The position numbers and the translations under genes are program-made. Below are positions 33,089 through 42,413 of a stretch of DNA of 64,000 nucleotides, piece after piece (the first letter of the stretch is position 1; each line of letters begins with the position of its first letter). Location: positions 1 through 64,000 of the forward strand of contig CAMCFT010000011.1 in assembly GCA_945874225.1 (NCBI GenBank), written 5' to 3'. The notes beneath the pieces were generated by a model. That model was not told the origin of the DNA and did no database searches. It was given only the letters and a program-made list of their open reading frames with translations. The stretch is from Flavobacterium psychrophilum. GTDB lineage: Bacteria > Bacteroidota > Bacteroidia > Flavobacteriales > Flavobacteriaceae.

Positions 33089-34447
33089 TTAACGCTGTCC
33101 GGGCATTCCTCCTGGCATTCCTTTCATATTTCCCATCATTTTCATCATATTTTTTCCGCCGGGTCCTTGCATCATCTTCATCATCTTGCTCATTTGTTCA
33201 AACTGTTTCATCAACTGATTGACTTGCTCAATTTTTGTCCCTGAACCTTTGGCAATTCTGGCTTTTCTTTTTACATCAATTATGGCAGGTTTTGATCTTT
33301 CTTTTGGAGTCATCGAATGAATAATGGCTTCAATAGATTTAAAAGCGTCATCTTCTATTTCGACATCTTTCATTGCTTTTGTAGCACCGGGAATCATTCC
33401 AACTAAATCTTTCATATTTCCCATTTTCTTAACTTGTTGAATTTGGGACAGAAAATCATCAAAACCAAATTCGTTTTTAGCGATTTTCTTTTGGATTTTT
33501 CTGGCTTCTTCTTCATCAAATTGTTCCTGAGCTCTTTCTACCAAAGACACAACATCACCCATTCCGAGAATACGTTCCGCCATACGAGTTGGATAGAAAA
33601 CATCAATAGCATCCATTTTCTCGCCTGTACCGACAAATTTTATTGGTTTGTTAACAACCGATTTAATCGAAATAGCAGCTCCACCACGTGTATCTCCGTC
33701 TAATTTAGTTAAGATTACACCATCAAAATTTAGTCTATCGTTGAAAGCTTTTGCAGTATTTACCGCATCTTGTCCAGTCATTGCATCAACAACAAACAAA
33801 GTTTCGTGCGGTTGAATGGCTTTGTGAACGTTAGAAATTTCGGTCATCATCGCTTCATCTACAGCTAAACGACCTGCTGTATCCACAATTACAACATTAA
33901 AACCATTTGCCTTAGCATGTTTTATTGCGTTTTGGGCAATTTCAACAGGATTTTTATTTTCAGGTTCAGAATAAACCTCAACGGCTATCGAATCCCCAAC
34001 AACATACAATTGCTGAATTGCTGCAGGACGATAAATATCACAAGCAACCAAAAGTGGTTTTTTGTTCTTTTTGGTTTGAAGATAATTGGCTAATTTTCCT
34101 GAAAAGGTAGTTTTTCCTGAACCTTGTAATCCCGACATTAAAATAACGGTAGGATTCCCGGAAAGATTGATTCCGGCGACATCTCCACCCATTAATTCGG
34201 TTAGCTCATCTTTGACAATTTTTACTAATAACTGTCCAGGTTGAAGAGTTGTTAATACGTTTTGACCAATTGCTTTTTCTTTTACTTTAGTGGTAAAATC
34301 TTTGGCTATTTTAAAGTTAACATCGGCATCTAATAATGCACGACGAACTTCTTTTAGAGTTTCTGCAACGTTAACTTCGGTTATTTTTCCGTGACCTTTA
34401 AGAATATGAAAGGCTTTGTCTAATTTATCGCTTAAATTATCGAACAT
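33089..34447 (-). CDS. ffh: Signal recognition particle protein Ffh
   Basis: 452 residues with the N, G and M domains. MSGLQGSGKTTFSGKLA is the G1 loop, DIYRPAAIQQL, VDTAGRLAVDE (G3), TKLDGDTRGGAA (G4) and GTGEKMDAIDVF follow. The M domain is methionine-rich and ends in KMMQGPGGKNMMKMMGNMKG, forming the signal-sequence groove and 4.5S RNA site. It targets nascent inner-membrane proteins with FtsY. A TAATTTTG promoter element precedes it. Confidence 0.96.
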   Translation of the reverse strand: MFDNLSDKLDKAFHILKGHGKITEVNVAETLKEVRRALLDADVNFKIAKDFTTKVKEKAIGQNVLTTLQPGQLLVKIVKDELTELMGGDVAGINLSGNPTVILMSGLQGSGKTTFSGKLANYLQTKKNKKPLLVACDIYRPAAIQQLYVVGDSIAVEVYSEPENKNPVEIAQNAIKHAKANGFNVVIVDTAGRLAVDEAMMTEISNVHKAIQPHETLFVVDAMTGQDAVNTAKAFNDRLNFDGVILTKLDGDTRGGAAISIKSVVNKPIKFVGTGEKMDAIDVFYPTRMAERILGMGDVVSLVERAQEQFDEEEARKIQKKIAKNEFGFDDFLSQIQQVKKMGNMKDLVGMIPGATKAMKDVEIEDDAFKSIEAIIHSMTPKERSKPAIIDVKRKARIAKGSGTKIEQVNQLMKQFEQMSKMMKMMQGPGGKNMMKMMGNMKGMPGGMPGQR

Positions 34448-34470
34448 AAATTTTTTATTTTTAAGTGTCG

Positions 34471-34478
34471 CAAAATTA
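34471..34478 (-). promoter_or_regulatory. -7 element for ffh
   Basis: Minus strand TAATTTTG, 23 bases before the ffh ATG (34447). Fits TAnnTTTG. Confidence 0.5.
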
Positions 34479-34515
34479 AGAATTTGAACTTGAATTTGTA
34501 TTGTTTATTTGAAAA

Positions 34516-34543
34516 AAAAGCAGACTAATTAAAGACTGCTTTT
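34516..34543 (-). terminator. Terminator of the lipoprotein pair
   Basis: AAAAGCAG (34516-34523) pairs with CTGCTTTT (34536-34543). A-rich bases to the left become a T-tract on the minus strand. It lies 40 bases beyond the 34584 stop. Confidence 0.75.
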
Positions 34544-34583
34544 TATAACCAAATAGTTAGCATTTTTTTAAAAGAAAAACAAA

Positions 34584-35045
34584 CTAATTCTTTTCAAAAG
34601 TTATATAATCTGTACCTCCGCTTCCACCGCTAACATGTACTAACTTAATTTTTGTATCAGTTCTTTCAAGAATATTCCAATCATCAGTAAGATCCGAAAA
34701 ATTTGCAGGTGTTGCAAATGCAATATTAAAATCTAAATCATTGCTTGGACTATCATCTCCGCTATTATCACTAGTTACTGACCAAGTTCCTAAATAAGTA
34801 TTTGCTCCATTAGAAGCTGTTAAAGCATTATTTGAACCAAATGTAAAATTATAACCCGTAAAATTAGTGGTCTCATTTACACCTGAATCTTCATAAAAAG
34901 TAATTCTCCAAGTTCCATTTTTTACCGTATTTATAACCGGTGTTGGATCAACAGAATTGCTTGAGGAACTATCACTACTACACGAAAACACTCCGTTTAG
35001 AATCATCGCAAATAATAAAATTTGCAAAAAATTTAATTTTCTCAT
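34584..35045 (-). CDS. Lipocalin-like surface lipoprotein
   Basis: 153 residues. A lipoprotein signal (LNGVFSC, C22) is followed by a Ser/Asp-rich linker (residues 23-32, SSDSSSSNS), which matches the outer-membrane export signal of Bacteroidetes lipoproteins, and a beta-rich domain: NGTWRITFYEDSGVNET, NFTFGSNNALTASN, YLGTWSVTSDNSG, WNILERTDTKIKLVH, DYITFEKN. This layout repeats in the C-terminal third of the neighbouring protein (35082-36116). Likely a small lipocalin-type barrel; ligand unknown. It forms an operon with that gene (36-base gap), opposite the ECF sigma cluster. Confidence 0.75.
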   Translation of the reverse strand: MRKLNFLQILLFAMILNGVFSCSSDSSSSNSVDPTPVINTVKNGTWRITFYEDSGVNETTNFTGYNFTFGSNNALTASNGANTYLGTWSVTSDNSGDDSPSNDLDFNIAFATPANFSDLTDDWNILERTDTKIKLVHVSGGSGGTDYITFEKN

Positions 35046-35081
35046 GATTTTTAATGTTTATTAATTAGTAATCGGTTTTAT

Positions 35082-36116
35082 TTATTGTTTTTCAAAAAAA
35101 AGATAATCATTATCATTATTGTCTTCTACATCTCTAAAACGCAATTGAGAACTGTTAAATTCAAGCACTTCCCAACCTTCGTCTAATTTCCCCAATAGGT
35201 CTGTTTCAAATTTTATTTCAAACTCTCGGACTCCATTATCCACTTTTGTTGACCAGATTCCATTATATGTAATTCCTGATTTTATGGCGATAACTTTATA
35301 ATTGGAATTAAAAGTAAAAATATAGTCATCATAATCTGACGTTTTTTCACCATCATGGGCATAATAGGAAATTTTCCATGAATTACTTGTAATTACCTGA
35401 ATAAAATCAAGAGGCACAATTGTATTGTCAGGACAAGTATCTAAAGCACTTTTTATGACATCTTCAAACTGGCTGTTAGTAGTTATGGTTATGTTTTGAC
35501 CATTTGAGTTTATGATAGTAATAGGGTAACTAATCGCAACAAATTTATTGTCTTCTAAATTTTCAAAAAAAGTATATAGTGATTGATTGCTTGTTATAGA
35601 AGTAGCGCTTGCTATCTGGTTACTACTGTCATAGACATTAATAGTTATTGGAAAATTAATAGTTATACAATTTATCTTTCCAAAATCATTTAAATTAGCC
35701 TGACATTCTAAAAATAAATTATTATAATCCGTTTGAGTAGAAAGGGCTTTTTCAGAATAATCATTGAACACTACAATTATTGGAAAATGAATATTAACAA
35801 TGTCATTATCATTTGGATATGCATTAATATTAGTTTGTACTAATAGATAATCATTTACCGTATTTATAGGAATTTGAATATTATTAACCGTAACTATATA
35901 AGGTAACTTTATCAAAAAACAACTTGATTTGTCTATAATATCATCTTGTGAAGTATTTTGCATTACAACTCTTTCAACATAAGTTGTTAGCGGAGTAGTT
36001 TTAGTAATAGTTTCTCTAGTGCTGTATATTTCCACTATTGATTCGGTTTGACAAGAGGCAAACAAACCAACAATTATAAAAGCAAAAACATTAAACCAAT
36101 TTTTAAAATTCATCAT
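35082..36116 (-). CDS. Lipoprotein with C-terminal lipocalin-like domain
   Basis: 344 residues. Lipoprotein signal with C22 (VGLFASC). Residues about 60-235 contain three similar beta units (FLIKLPYIVTVNN, NIHFPIIVVFND, ITINFPITINVYD, AISYPITIINSNG), each ending with a short helical DxxLF-type stretch; I see this as repeats of one domain. The last 95 residues (SNSWKISYYAHDGEKTSDYD to YLFFEKQ) match the 153-residue protein downstream. Function unknown; surface-exposed binding protein is the natural guess. It lies divergently from the ECF sigma gene with 265 bases between. Confidence 0.75.
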   Translation of the reverse strand: MMNFKNWFNVFAFIIVGLFASCQTESIVEIYSTRETITKTTPLTTYVERVVMQNTSQDDIIDKSSCFLIKLPYIVTVNNIQIPINTVNDYLLVQTNINAYPNDNDIVNIHFPIIVVFNDYSEKALSTQTDYNNLFLECQANLNDFGKINCITINFPITINVYDSSNQIASATSITSNQSLYTFFENLEDNKFVAISYPITIINSNGQNITITTNSQFEDVIKSALDTCPDNTIVPLDFIQVITSNSWKISYYAHDGEKTSDYDDYIFTFNSNYKVIAIKSGITYNGIWSTKVDNGVREFEIKFETDLLGKLDEGWEVLEFNSSQLRFRDVEDNNDNDYLFFEKQ

Positions 36117-36140
36117 AATTTATACTAAATCAAATAACTG

Positions 36141-36148
36141 CAAATATA
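36141..36148 (-). promoter_or_regulatory. -7 element of the lipoprotein operon
   Basis: Minus strand TATATTTG, 24 bases before the ATG at 36116. Fits TAnnTTTG. Confidence 0.55.
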
Positions 36149-36351
36149 AAAATTAAAAATTTCCAAGCAATACTTTGAGGAAATATCACTTGGATGATTG
36201 GAACAAATTATACAATTATTTAATGCTTGTTATCCCAACAAACATAAATAATATAAAACAAAAATACTAATTCAAAAAAAGTTATAAAATAATAACATTT
36301 AATTAAAAACAATTTAGATTCAATATACCCTACCTGAAATAAAAAAAAAAT

Positions 36352-36359
36352 TATCTTTG
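36352..36359 (+). promoter_or_regulatory. -7 element of the ECF sigma operon
   Basis: TATCTTTG, 22 bases before the ATG at 36382. No convincing -33 partner. Confidence 0.55.
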
Positions 36360-36381
36360 TAAGCCCTAAAAATTTAAAAAA

Positions 36382-36900
36382 ATGCCAACTAATTTATTAT
36401 CAGAGACTTGTAACGAAATTATTTTTTCTAATTTTTTTAAAAACCACGCAAAATCTCTTCGTAATTTTCTATTCTATAAGTATGGAAATAAAGACCAAGC
36501 CGAAGATTTAACACAAGAAGCATTCATAAAACTCTGGCAAAATTGTGCTTCAGTTCCCCTTGAAAAAGCCAAATCCTACATTTATACCATTGCTAACAAC
36601 AGTTCATTAAACGAAATTAAACATCAAAAAGTAGTCTTGGAATATGAAAACAATTTCTCAGGCGCTGATAAAACAAATGAAAACCCAGAATTTATTTTAG
36701 AAGAAAAACAATTTAAGAGCAAACTTTTAAAAGCTATCGAAAATTTAAATGAAACCCAACGAGTTGCCTTTTTAATGCATCGAATTGACGGTAAAAAATA
36801 CAGTGAAATTGCAGACGAATTAAACATTAGCGTTAAAGCAGTTGAAAAGCGAATTCATCTGGCTTTAGTCGATCTTAGAAAATCAATTGACTTTAAGTAG
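36382..36900 (+). CDS. ECF RNA polymerase sigma factor, FecI-like
   Basis: 172 residues with both sigma domains. Region 2 is FLFYKYGNKDQAEDLTQEAFIKLWQN; region 4 is LNETQRVAFLMHRIDGKKYSEIADELNIS with the recognition helix KAVEKRIHLALVDLR. It is the first gene of a sigma / FecR / TonB-receptor operon, the standard Bacteroidetes cell-surface signalling unit. The sigma factor is released when the receptor binds its ligand and would then transcribe this operon or the divergent lipoproteins. Confidence 0.92.
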   Translation: MPTNLLSETCNEIIFSNFFKNHAKSLRNFLFYKYGNKDQAEDLTQEAFIKLWQNCASVPLEKAKSYIYTIANNSSLNEIKHQKVVLEYENNFSGADKTNENPEFILEEKQFKSKLLKAIENLNETQRVAFLMHRIDGKKYSEIADELNISVKAVEKRIHLALVDLRKSIDFK

Positions 36901-36944
36901 GGTAAATAAAGAATTACTTGTTATATACATATAAATCGAATAAA

Positions 36945-37844
36945 ATGATCAAAAATTACATTTTAGCCAAATGGCTTAATAACGATATAACCAAAGAAGA
37001 GTTAGCCGATATTAAGGCCGATCCTGATTTTTACAACTACGAGAAAATCAAAAACTATTCTGCTCAATTAAAAGTAGCTGATTTTGATGAGGAAAAAGTT
37101 TTAGAAAACATTCTTAGTCATAAAAAAGCAACTCAAAAAGTGATTCCACTATATAAAAACTGGATGTTCAGAGTGGCTGCCGTCTTAGTTATGGCATTGG
37201 GAATCACATTTACAGTACAAAATTTTTCTACAGAAACACAATATGCTTCCAATGGAAAAAGAACTACATTTTCACTTCCTGATAATTCAGAAGTAGTTTT
37301 GAACGCTGGTTCTGAAATCGAATATAAAAAATGGAATTGGAACAATCACAGAAACCTTGAATTAAAGGGTGAAGCTTACTTTAAAGTGGCAAAAGGTCAA
37401 AAATTTGAAGTAGAAACTAATCTTGGTAAAGTGGCCGTTCTAGGAACACAGTTCAATGTAAAAGCCAGAAAAAATCGTTTTGATATTACTTGTTTTGAAG
37501 GAAGAGTAAAAGTAAATTATAAAGACAAAGAAATAATTTTGACACACGGACAAAGTGTCGCTTTTGAAAACGGAAACCAAATAAACACACCAGCTAGTTC
37601 TTCAAAACCAGAATGGATAGAAAATAAAATCGCTTTTACCAAAGAAAACTTACCTAATATCTTAGACGAAATCCAAAGACAATATGACGTTTCAATAAGC
37701 GTTAAATCAGGATATACTGACGAATTATTTACCGGCAAAATCCCTACTGATAATCTCGATATTGCCCTCCAAATTATTGCTACAACATATAATTTAGAAC
37801 CTAAAAAAATTGATAAAAACAAAATAATTTTTGAAGAAAAATAG
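36945..37844 (+). CDS. FecR-family anti-sigma factor
   Basis: 299 residues from the ATG at 36945 (MIKNYILAKWLNNDITKEEL); an upstream in-frame ATG at 36918 would add 9 odd residues. Order: cytoplasmic sigma-binding helices (1-65), one membrane segment (about 72-92, MFRVAAVLVMALGI), a FecR domain (about 100-200, with FSLPDNSEVVLNAGSEIEY and VLGTQFNVKAR) and a C-terminal DUF4974 domain (EIQRQYDVSISV, FTGKIPTDNLDIALQII) that contacts the receptor. It transmits the signal from the TonB receptor to the sigma factor. Its stop is joined directly to the receptor start. Confidence 0.92.
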   Translation: MIKNYILAKWLNNDITKEELADIKADPDFYNYEKIKNYSAQLKVADFDEEKVLENILSHKKATQKVIPLYKNWMFRVAAVLVMALGITFTVQNFSTETQYASNGKRTTFSLPDNSEVVLNAGSEIEYKKWNWNNHRNLELKGEAYFKVAKGQKFEVETNLGKVAVLGTQFNVKARKNRFDITCFEGRVKVNYKDKEIILTHGQSVAFENGNQINTPASSSKPEWIENKIAFTKENLPNILDEIQRQYDVSISVKSGYTDELFTGKIPTDNLDIALQIIATTYNLEPKKIDKNKIIFEEK

Positions 37845-40385
37845 ATGTTTTCTATAAAACATATCTGTAGTATATTGTTTTGCTTTGTTTTTGCCCTGAC
37901 AGTCACAGCTCAGGATAGAAACAAAGCAATTGCTTTAAAATATGTCCTACAATCAATAGAAAAAAAACATCATATTACCTTTAATTATCTCGAAACTGAT
38001 GTTTCTGAAATTCAAGTAATTCCTCCTAATTCTAATTTATCTTTAAATGAGAAACTAAATTACCTCCGAAATAAAACCAAACTTATATTTGAAAATATTA
38101 TCAATAAATACGTCAATATTTCAAATAAAAATGAAACAGAATTAGTCTGTGGTTTCGTATTATCGAAAAACGACAATTCACCACAAGAAGGAGTAAATAT
38201 TAAAATCTTAAATGGGAATAGTTTTGTAACTGATTCTAAAGGCTATTTTGAACTTCCCAAAGAAAAAACAACTGAAATTACAGTGAGTCACATTGGATTT
38301 ATCGCTCAAAAAATTTCGGTATCAGACTCACAAAACAAGGATTGCCTTAAAATATTCCTTGACCTTGAAGTGTTGAAACTCGACAATGTGATAACCAATC
38401 ATTTTTTAGCTTCTGGTATTTCAAAAACAATTGACGGTACATTTCTAATAAAACCAAAGAAATTAGGGATATTACCCGGTTTAATTGAACCCGATGTCCT
38501 GCAAACCATGTTGCAAATTCCAGGAATTTATAGTGCCGATGAAAGTCTTTCGAGTATCAATGTGAGAGGCGGAACACACGACCAAAATTTATTTTTGTGG
38601 AATGGAATAAAAATGTACCAAACCGGACATTTTTTTGGTTTAATATCGGCATTCAATCCGAATCTTGCACATACCGTTTCAATATCAAAAAACGGAAGTT
38701 CTGCCTTTTATGGAGAAAGTGTTTCGAGTGTAGTAGATATTTCTTCGGATCCAAATAAATTCGAAAAACCTCAATTTAGTGCCGGAATCAATATGATAAA
38801 TATTGATGTTTATTCAAAATTTAATATCAACAAAAAAGGGTTTCTGGAAATTGCCGCACGAAAATCAATAACTGATTTATTTGAAACTCCCACTTACACT
38901 AAATATTACAACAAAGCATTTCAAAACACGACTATTACAAATTTTTCTAATTATCATAGCATAGATCATAATAGTGAGGAGAAATTTAAATTCTATGATG
39001 TTACACTTAAATATTTACAAAAAATTGGTCAAAAAGACCAACTTATATTAGATTTAATAACCATTAATGACCAACTCAAAATTGATCAAAATGCTAAAAT
39101 TGACAATGTGTTTCAATCTGAGAACAACACTTTAATTCAAAAAAATCACGGAGGAAATATTTCTTGGAAACGAAACTGGAATTTGAAAAACACTAGTAAA
39201 ATCAATGTTTTTGCCTCATCTTACGAACTTGATGCCGAAAAAAATAAAATTCAGGACAATCAAATTGTCAAACAAGAAAACAGCGTATTCGAGAATGGTT
39301 TTAAAATTGAAAACAATCATATCATCAGTCCAAAATTTACAATTAATAATGGCTATCAGTTTGACGAAACTGGAACGACAAATTTAGACAGGGTCAGTAA
39401 TCCAATTTTTTACAGACAAGTTAAAGAAGTTTTACGAACTCACGCTCTCATAGTTGAAGGAAAATACAATGATACGCTGTCAAAAATATATTTTAATGTA
39501 GGAATGCGATTAAATTATATTGAAAAATTCAAAAAATACCTTTTTGAGCCCAGATTTCAGTTTAATTATGGTATATCAAAAAGTTTAAGTTTAGAAATAT
39601 TGGGTGAATTTAAAAGCCAGAATTGTTATCAGATTATTGACCAACAAAAAGATTATTTTGGAATAGAAAAAAGACGCTGGATATTATCAAACAACAGTAC
39701 AATTCCTATTCAAAGAAGCAAACAAGCATCTATTAGTGTTTCGTATAATGAAAATAATTGGCTGTTTACCATTGATAATTATTATAAAAAAGTCAACGGA
39801 ATCAATAGCTCAACCCAAGGGTTTCAAAATCAATTAGAATTTAAAAATATTATTGGTAATTATGAAGTTTATGGAACTGAAGCATTAGTGCAAAAGAAAA
39901 TAAATCACTTTATCACTTGGTTAAGCTATGCTTATAATGAAAATAATTATCACTTTCCAAATACAGAACAAACTGATTTTTCGAATAATTTTGAACTAAA
40001 ACACGTCATTTCCTGGGCTGGAACATATGAAATAAAAAATCTAAAAATAGCATTGGGTTCAAAATGGTATTCGGGAAGACCTGAAACAACTCCTTCGAGT
40101 TTAGATATAAATTATAGCAATCCTACAAATCCAACAATTGATTATAATTCTCCAAATAATAAAAATTTAGATAACTTTTTTCAAGTTAATTTTTCGGCAA
40201 CTTATAAATGGGAAAGCATAAATAAAACCCAATATAAGCTGGGAATATCAGTCATAAACCTATTTAATAAACAAAATGAAGTTAGCGAGTATTATAGAAT
40301 AAATACCATTACAAATTCTATTGAAGATGTGAAAACATATTCGCTCGAAAGAACACCAAATCTAAGTTTTAGAGTAATTTTCTAA
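37845..40385 (+). CDS. TonB-dependent outer-membrane receptor with signalling domain
   Basis: 846 residues. Signal peptide (1-22, TVTAQ), an STN-type signalling domain (about 28-98), a carboxypeptidase-regulatory-like domain (about 105-180, with GFVLSKNDNSPQEGVNIKIL), a plug (about 210-320, LQTMLQIPGIYSADES and VRGGTHDQNLFLWNGIKMY) and a beta barrel ending in a Phe (SFRVIF). The N-terminal domain is expected to contact the FecR protein, so this is both transporter and sensor. It lacks a SusD partner. The ligand is unknown. It directly follows the anti-sigma gene and is convergent with argS, whose stop is 3 bases away. Confidence 0.9.
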   Translation: MFSIKHICSILFCFVFALTVTAQDRNKAIALKYVLQSIEKKHHITFNYLETDVSEIQVIPPNSNLSLNEKLNYLRNKTKLIFENIINKYVNISNKNETELVCGFVLSKNDNSPQEGVNIKILNGNSFVTDSKGYFELPKEKTTEITVSHIGFIAQKISVSDSQNKDCLKIFLDLEVLKLDNVITNHFLASGISKTIDGTFLIKPKKLGILPGLIEPDVLQTMLQIPGIYSADESLSSINVRGGTHDQNLFLWNGIKMYQTGHFFGLISAFNPNLAHTVSISKNGSSAFYGESVSSVVDISSDPNKFEKPQFSAGINMINIDVYSKFNINKKGFLEIAARKSITDLFETPTYTKYYNKAFQNTTITNFSNYHSIDHNSEEKFKFYDVTLKYLQKIGQKDQLILDLITINDQLKIDQNAKIDNVFQSENNTLIQKNHGGNISWKRNWNLKNTSKINVFASSYELDAEKNKIQDNQIVKQENSVFENGFKIENNHIISPKFTINNGYQFDETGTTNLDRVSNPIFYRQVKEVLRTHALIVEGKYNDTLSKIYFNVGMRLNYIEKFKKYLFEPRFQFNYGISKSLSLEILGEFKSQNCYQIIDQQKDYFGIEKRRWILSNNSTIPIQRSKQASISVSYNENNWLFTIDNYYKKVNGINSSTQGFQNQLEFKNIIGNYEVYGTEALVQKKINHFITWLSYAYNENNYHFPNTEQTDFSNNFELKHVISWAGTYEIKNLKIALGSKWYSGRPETTPSSLDINYSNPTNPTIDYNSPNNKNLDNFFQVNFSATYKWESINKTQYKLGISVINLFNKQNEVSEYYRINTITNSIEDVKTYSLERTPNLSFRVIF

Positions 40386-40388
40386 AAA

Positions 40389-42173
40389 CTACATTCTTTC
40401 AGGAACATCAATTCCTAATAATTGAAATGCTAAAGCTATTGTCTCAGCAACCTTTTTTGAGAGTTGAACTCTAAACGTCTTTTTAGCCAAATCTTCTTCG
40501 CCCAATATAGAAACTGCCTGATAGAACGAATTATACTCACGAACCAATTCATAAGTAAAATTAGCTACCAATGCCGGACTGTGATTTTGAGCTGCATTTT
40601 GAATAACTTCAGGAAACAATTCGAGTTGTTTTATTAATTCTTTTTCCTTTTCGTGCATCTCGACTGCGCTCGATGTGACATCAATATTCAAATCAAAATT
40701 AGCTTTACGCAAAATTGATTGGATTCTTGCATAAGTATATTGGATAAACGGTCCTGTATTTCCAGTAAAATCTACTGATTCTTCTGGATCGAAAAGAATT
40801 CGTTTTTTTGGATCGACTTTCAAAATGTAATATTTCAAAGCACCGAGTCCGATGGTTTTGTATAATTTTAATTTTTCTTCAGGCGAATAACTGTCTAATT
40901 TTCCTAAATCTTCAGCAATTTTCTGGGCAGTATCCGTCATTTCCTGCATTAAATCATCGGCATCGACAACAGTTCCTTCACGAGATTTCATTTTTCCGGA
41001 AGGCAAATCAACCATTCCGTAGGATAAATGAAAGAGGTTTTTTGACCAATCAAAACCAAGCTTTTTCAATATCAAAAACAACACTTTGAAGTGATAATCC
41101 TGTTCGTTTCCAACGGTGTAAACCATTCCGCCAACGTCCGGAAAATCTTTCACTCGCTGAATGGCAGTTCCAATATCCTGAGTCATATAAACCGCTGTTC
41201 CGTCTGAACGCAATACGATTTTTCTATCTAAACCTTCGTCAGTCAAATCAATCCAAACTGAACCGTCAGGATCTTTTTCGAAAACACCTTTTTCTAAACC
41301 AATTTGAACAACATCTTTTCCGAGTAAATAAGTATTGCTTTCGTAGTAATATTTATCAAAATCAACTCCAAGGTTTTTATAAGTAATAGCAAAACCATCA
41401 TAAACCCATTGGTTCATTGTTTTCCAAAGTTCAATCACTTCAGCATCACCAGACTCCCATTTCAATAGCATTTCCTGCGCTTCGAGAATAATTGGAGCTT
41501 GTTTTTTGGCTTCGTCTTCTGTTTTTCCTTCAGCGATTAATTGGGCAATTTGTTCTTTATATGCCTTGTCAAAAGCCACATAATAATTTCCAACTAACTT
41601 ATCACCTTTCAAACCAGTTGATTCCGGAGTTTCACCTTTTCCAAATTTTTGCCAAGCCAACATCGACTTGCAAATATGAATTCCCCTATCGTTTATGATT
41701 TGGGTTTTATATACTTTTTTGCCTGAAGCCTTAATGATTTCGGCTACGGAATATCCTAATAGATTATTGCGAACGTGACCCAAATGCAATGGTTTATTGG
41801 TGTTTGGCGAAGAATATTCTACCATTATGGCTTTATCTTCTGGACTTGGAGCAACAAAACCAAATTTTTCAGCATCTTTAATTTCATTGAAGAAATTTAA
41901 ATAATATTCATCAGAAATAACAATATTCAAGAAACCAGAAACTACATTAAATCGACTCACCTCAGCAACATTTTCGACTAAATAGTTCCCTATTTTGTTT
42001 CCTAATTCAACGGGGTTGCTTTTTACCACTTTCAATAAAGGAAAAATCACCATCGTGATATCGCCTTCAAACTCTTTGCGTGTGCTTTGAAATTCGACTT
42101 TGTCTATAGCGACGTCAAATAATGCTTGGACTGCTTTTTCAATAGAAGGCGTAAGAATCTGAGGTAATGTCAT
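40389..42173 (-). CDS. argS: Arginyl-tRNA synthetase
   Basis: 594 residues, full length. The HIGH-type motif is in SPNTNKPLHLGHVRNN, KMSKS appears as MKSREGT as usual for ArgRS, and the DALR anticodon-binding domain fills the C-terminal 120 residues. Charges tRNA-Arg. Its own promoter is the TATCTTTG at 42196-42203. Nothing unusual apart from the very tight convergent end with the receptor gene. Confidence 0.96.
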   Translation of the reverse strand: MTLPQILTPSIEKAVQALFDVAIDKVEFQSTRKEFEGDITMVIFPLLKVVKSNPVELGNKIGNYLVENVAEVSRFNVVSGFLNIVISDEYYLNFFNEIKDAEKFGFVAPSPEDKAIMVEYSSPNTNKPLHLGHVRNNLLGYSVAEIIKASGKKVYKTQIINDRGIHICKSMLAWQKFGKGETPESTGLKGDKLVGNYYVAFDKAYKEQIAQLIAEGKTEDEAKKQAPIILEAQEMLLKWESGDAEVIELWKTMNQWVYDGFAITYKNLGVDFDKYYYESNTYLLGKDVVQIGLEKGVFEKDPDGSVWIDLTDEGLDRKIVLRSDGTAVYMTQDIGTAIQRVKDFPDVGGMVYTVGNEQDYHFKVLFLILKKLGFDWSKNLFHLSYGMVDLPSGKMKSREGTVVDADDLMQEMTDTAQKIAEDLGKLDSYSPEEKLKLYKTIGLGALKYYILKVDPKKRILFDPEESVDFTGNTGPFIQYTYARIQSILRKANFDLNIDVTSSAVEMHEKEKELIKQLELFPEVIQNAAQNHSPALVANFTYELVREYNSFYQAVSILGEEDLAKKTFRVQLSKKVAETIALAFQLLGIDVPERM

Positions 42174-42195
42174 TTTGTTGTCATTTTTAAGGCTG

Positions 42196-42203
42196 CAAAG
42201 ATA
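42196..42203 (-). promoter_or_regulatory. -7 element for argS
   Basis: Minus strand TATCTTTG, 22 bases before the ATG at 42173. Fits TAnnTTTG. Confidence 0.55.
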
Positions 42204-42295
42204 GACATTTAAGAGGAAAACTGTTTTAGATTTGGATGAAATAATATCTGCCTTTTTTCGTTTAAATATTAGTTTTTCCTAGTAATTATAGTAGT

Positions 42296-42303
42296 TAATT
42301 TTG
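42296..42303 (+). promoter_or_regulatory. Possible -7 element for the large secreted protein gene
   Basis: TAATTTTG fits TAnnTTTG, 110 bases before the ATG at 42414. No clear partner element. Confidence 0.35.
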
Positions 42304-42413
42304 TTAATTATTTGTTTCATTTGAAAATTATCATAAATTTACTGTGTGTGTTATAGATAAAAACAAACTTTTTTATCGATAACAATATATTTTTGCCCAA
42401 AAAAAATTTCATC

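Noticed and set aside
42393..42413. TTG start for the large surface protein seven codons upstream
   Set aside because: The ATG at 42414 begins a proper signal peptide; the extension MPKKNFI adds nothing and TTG is rare.
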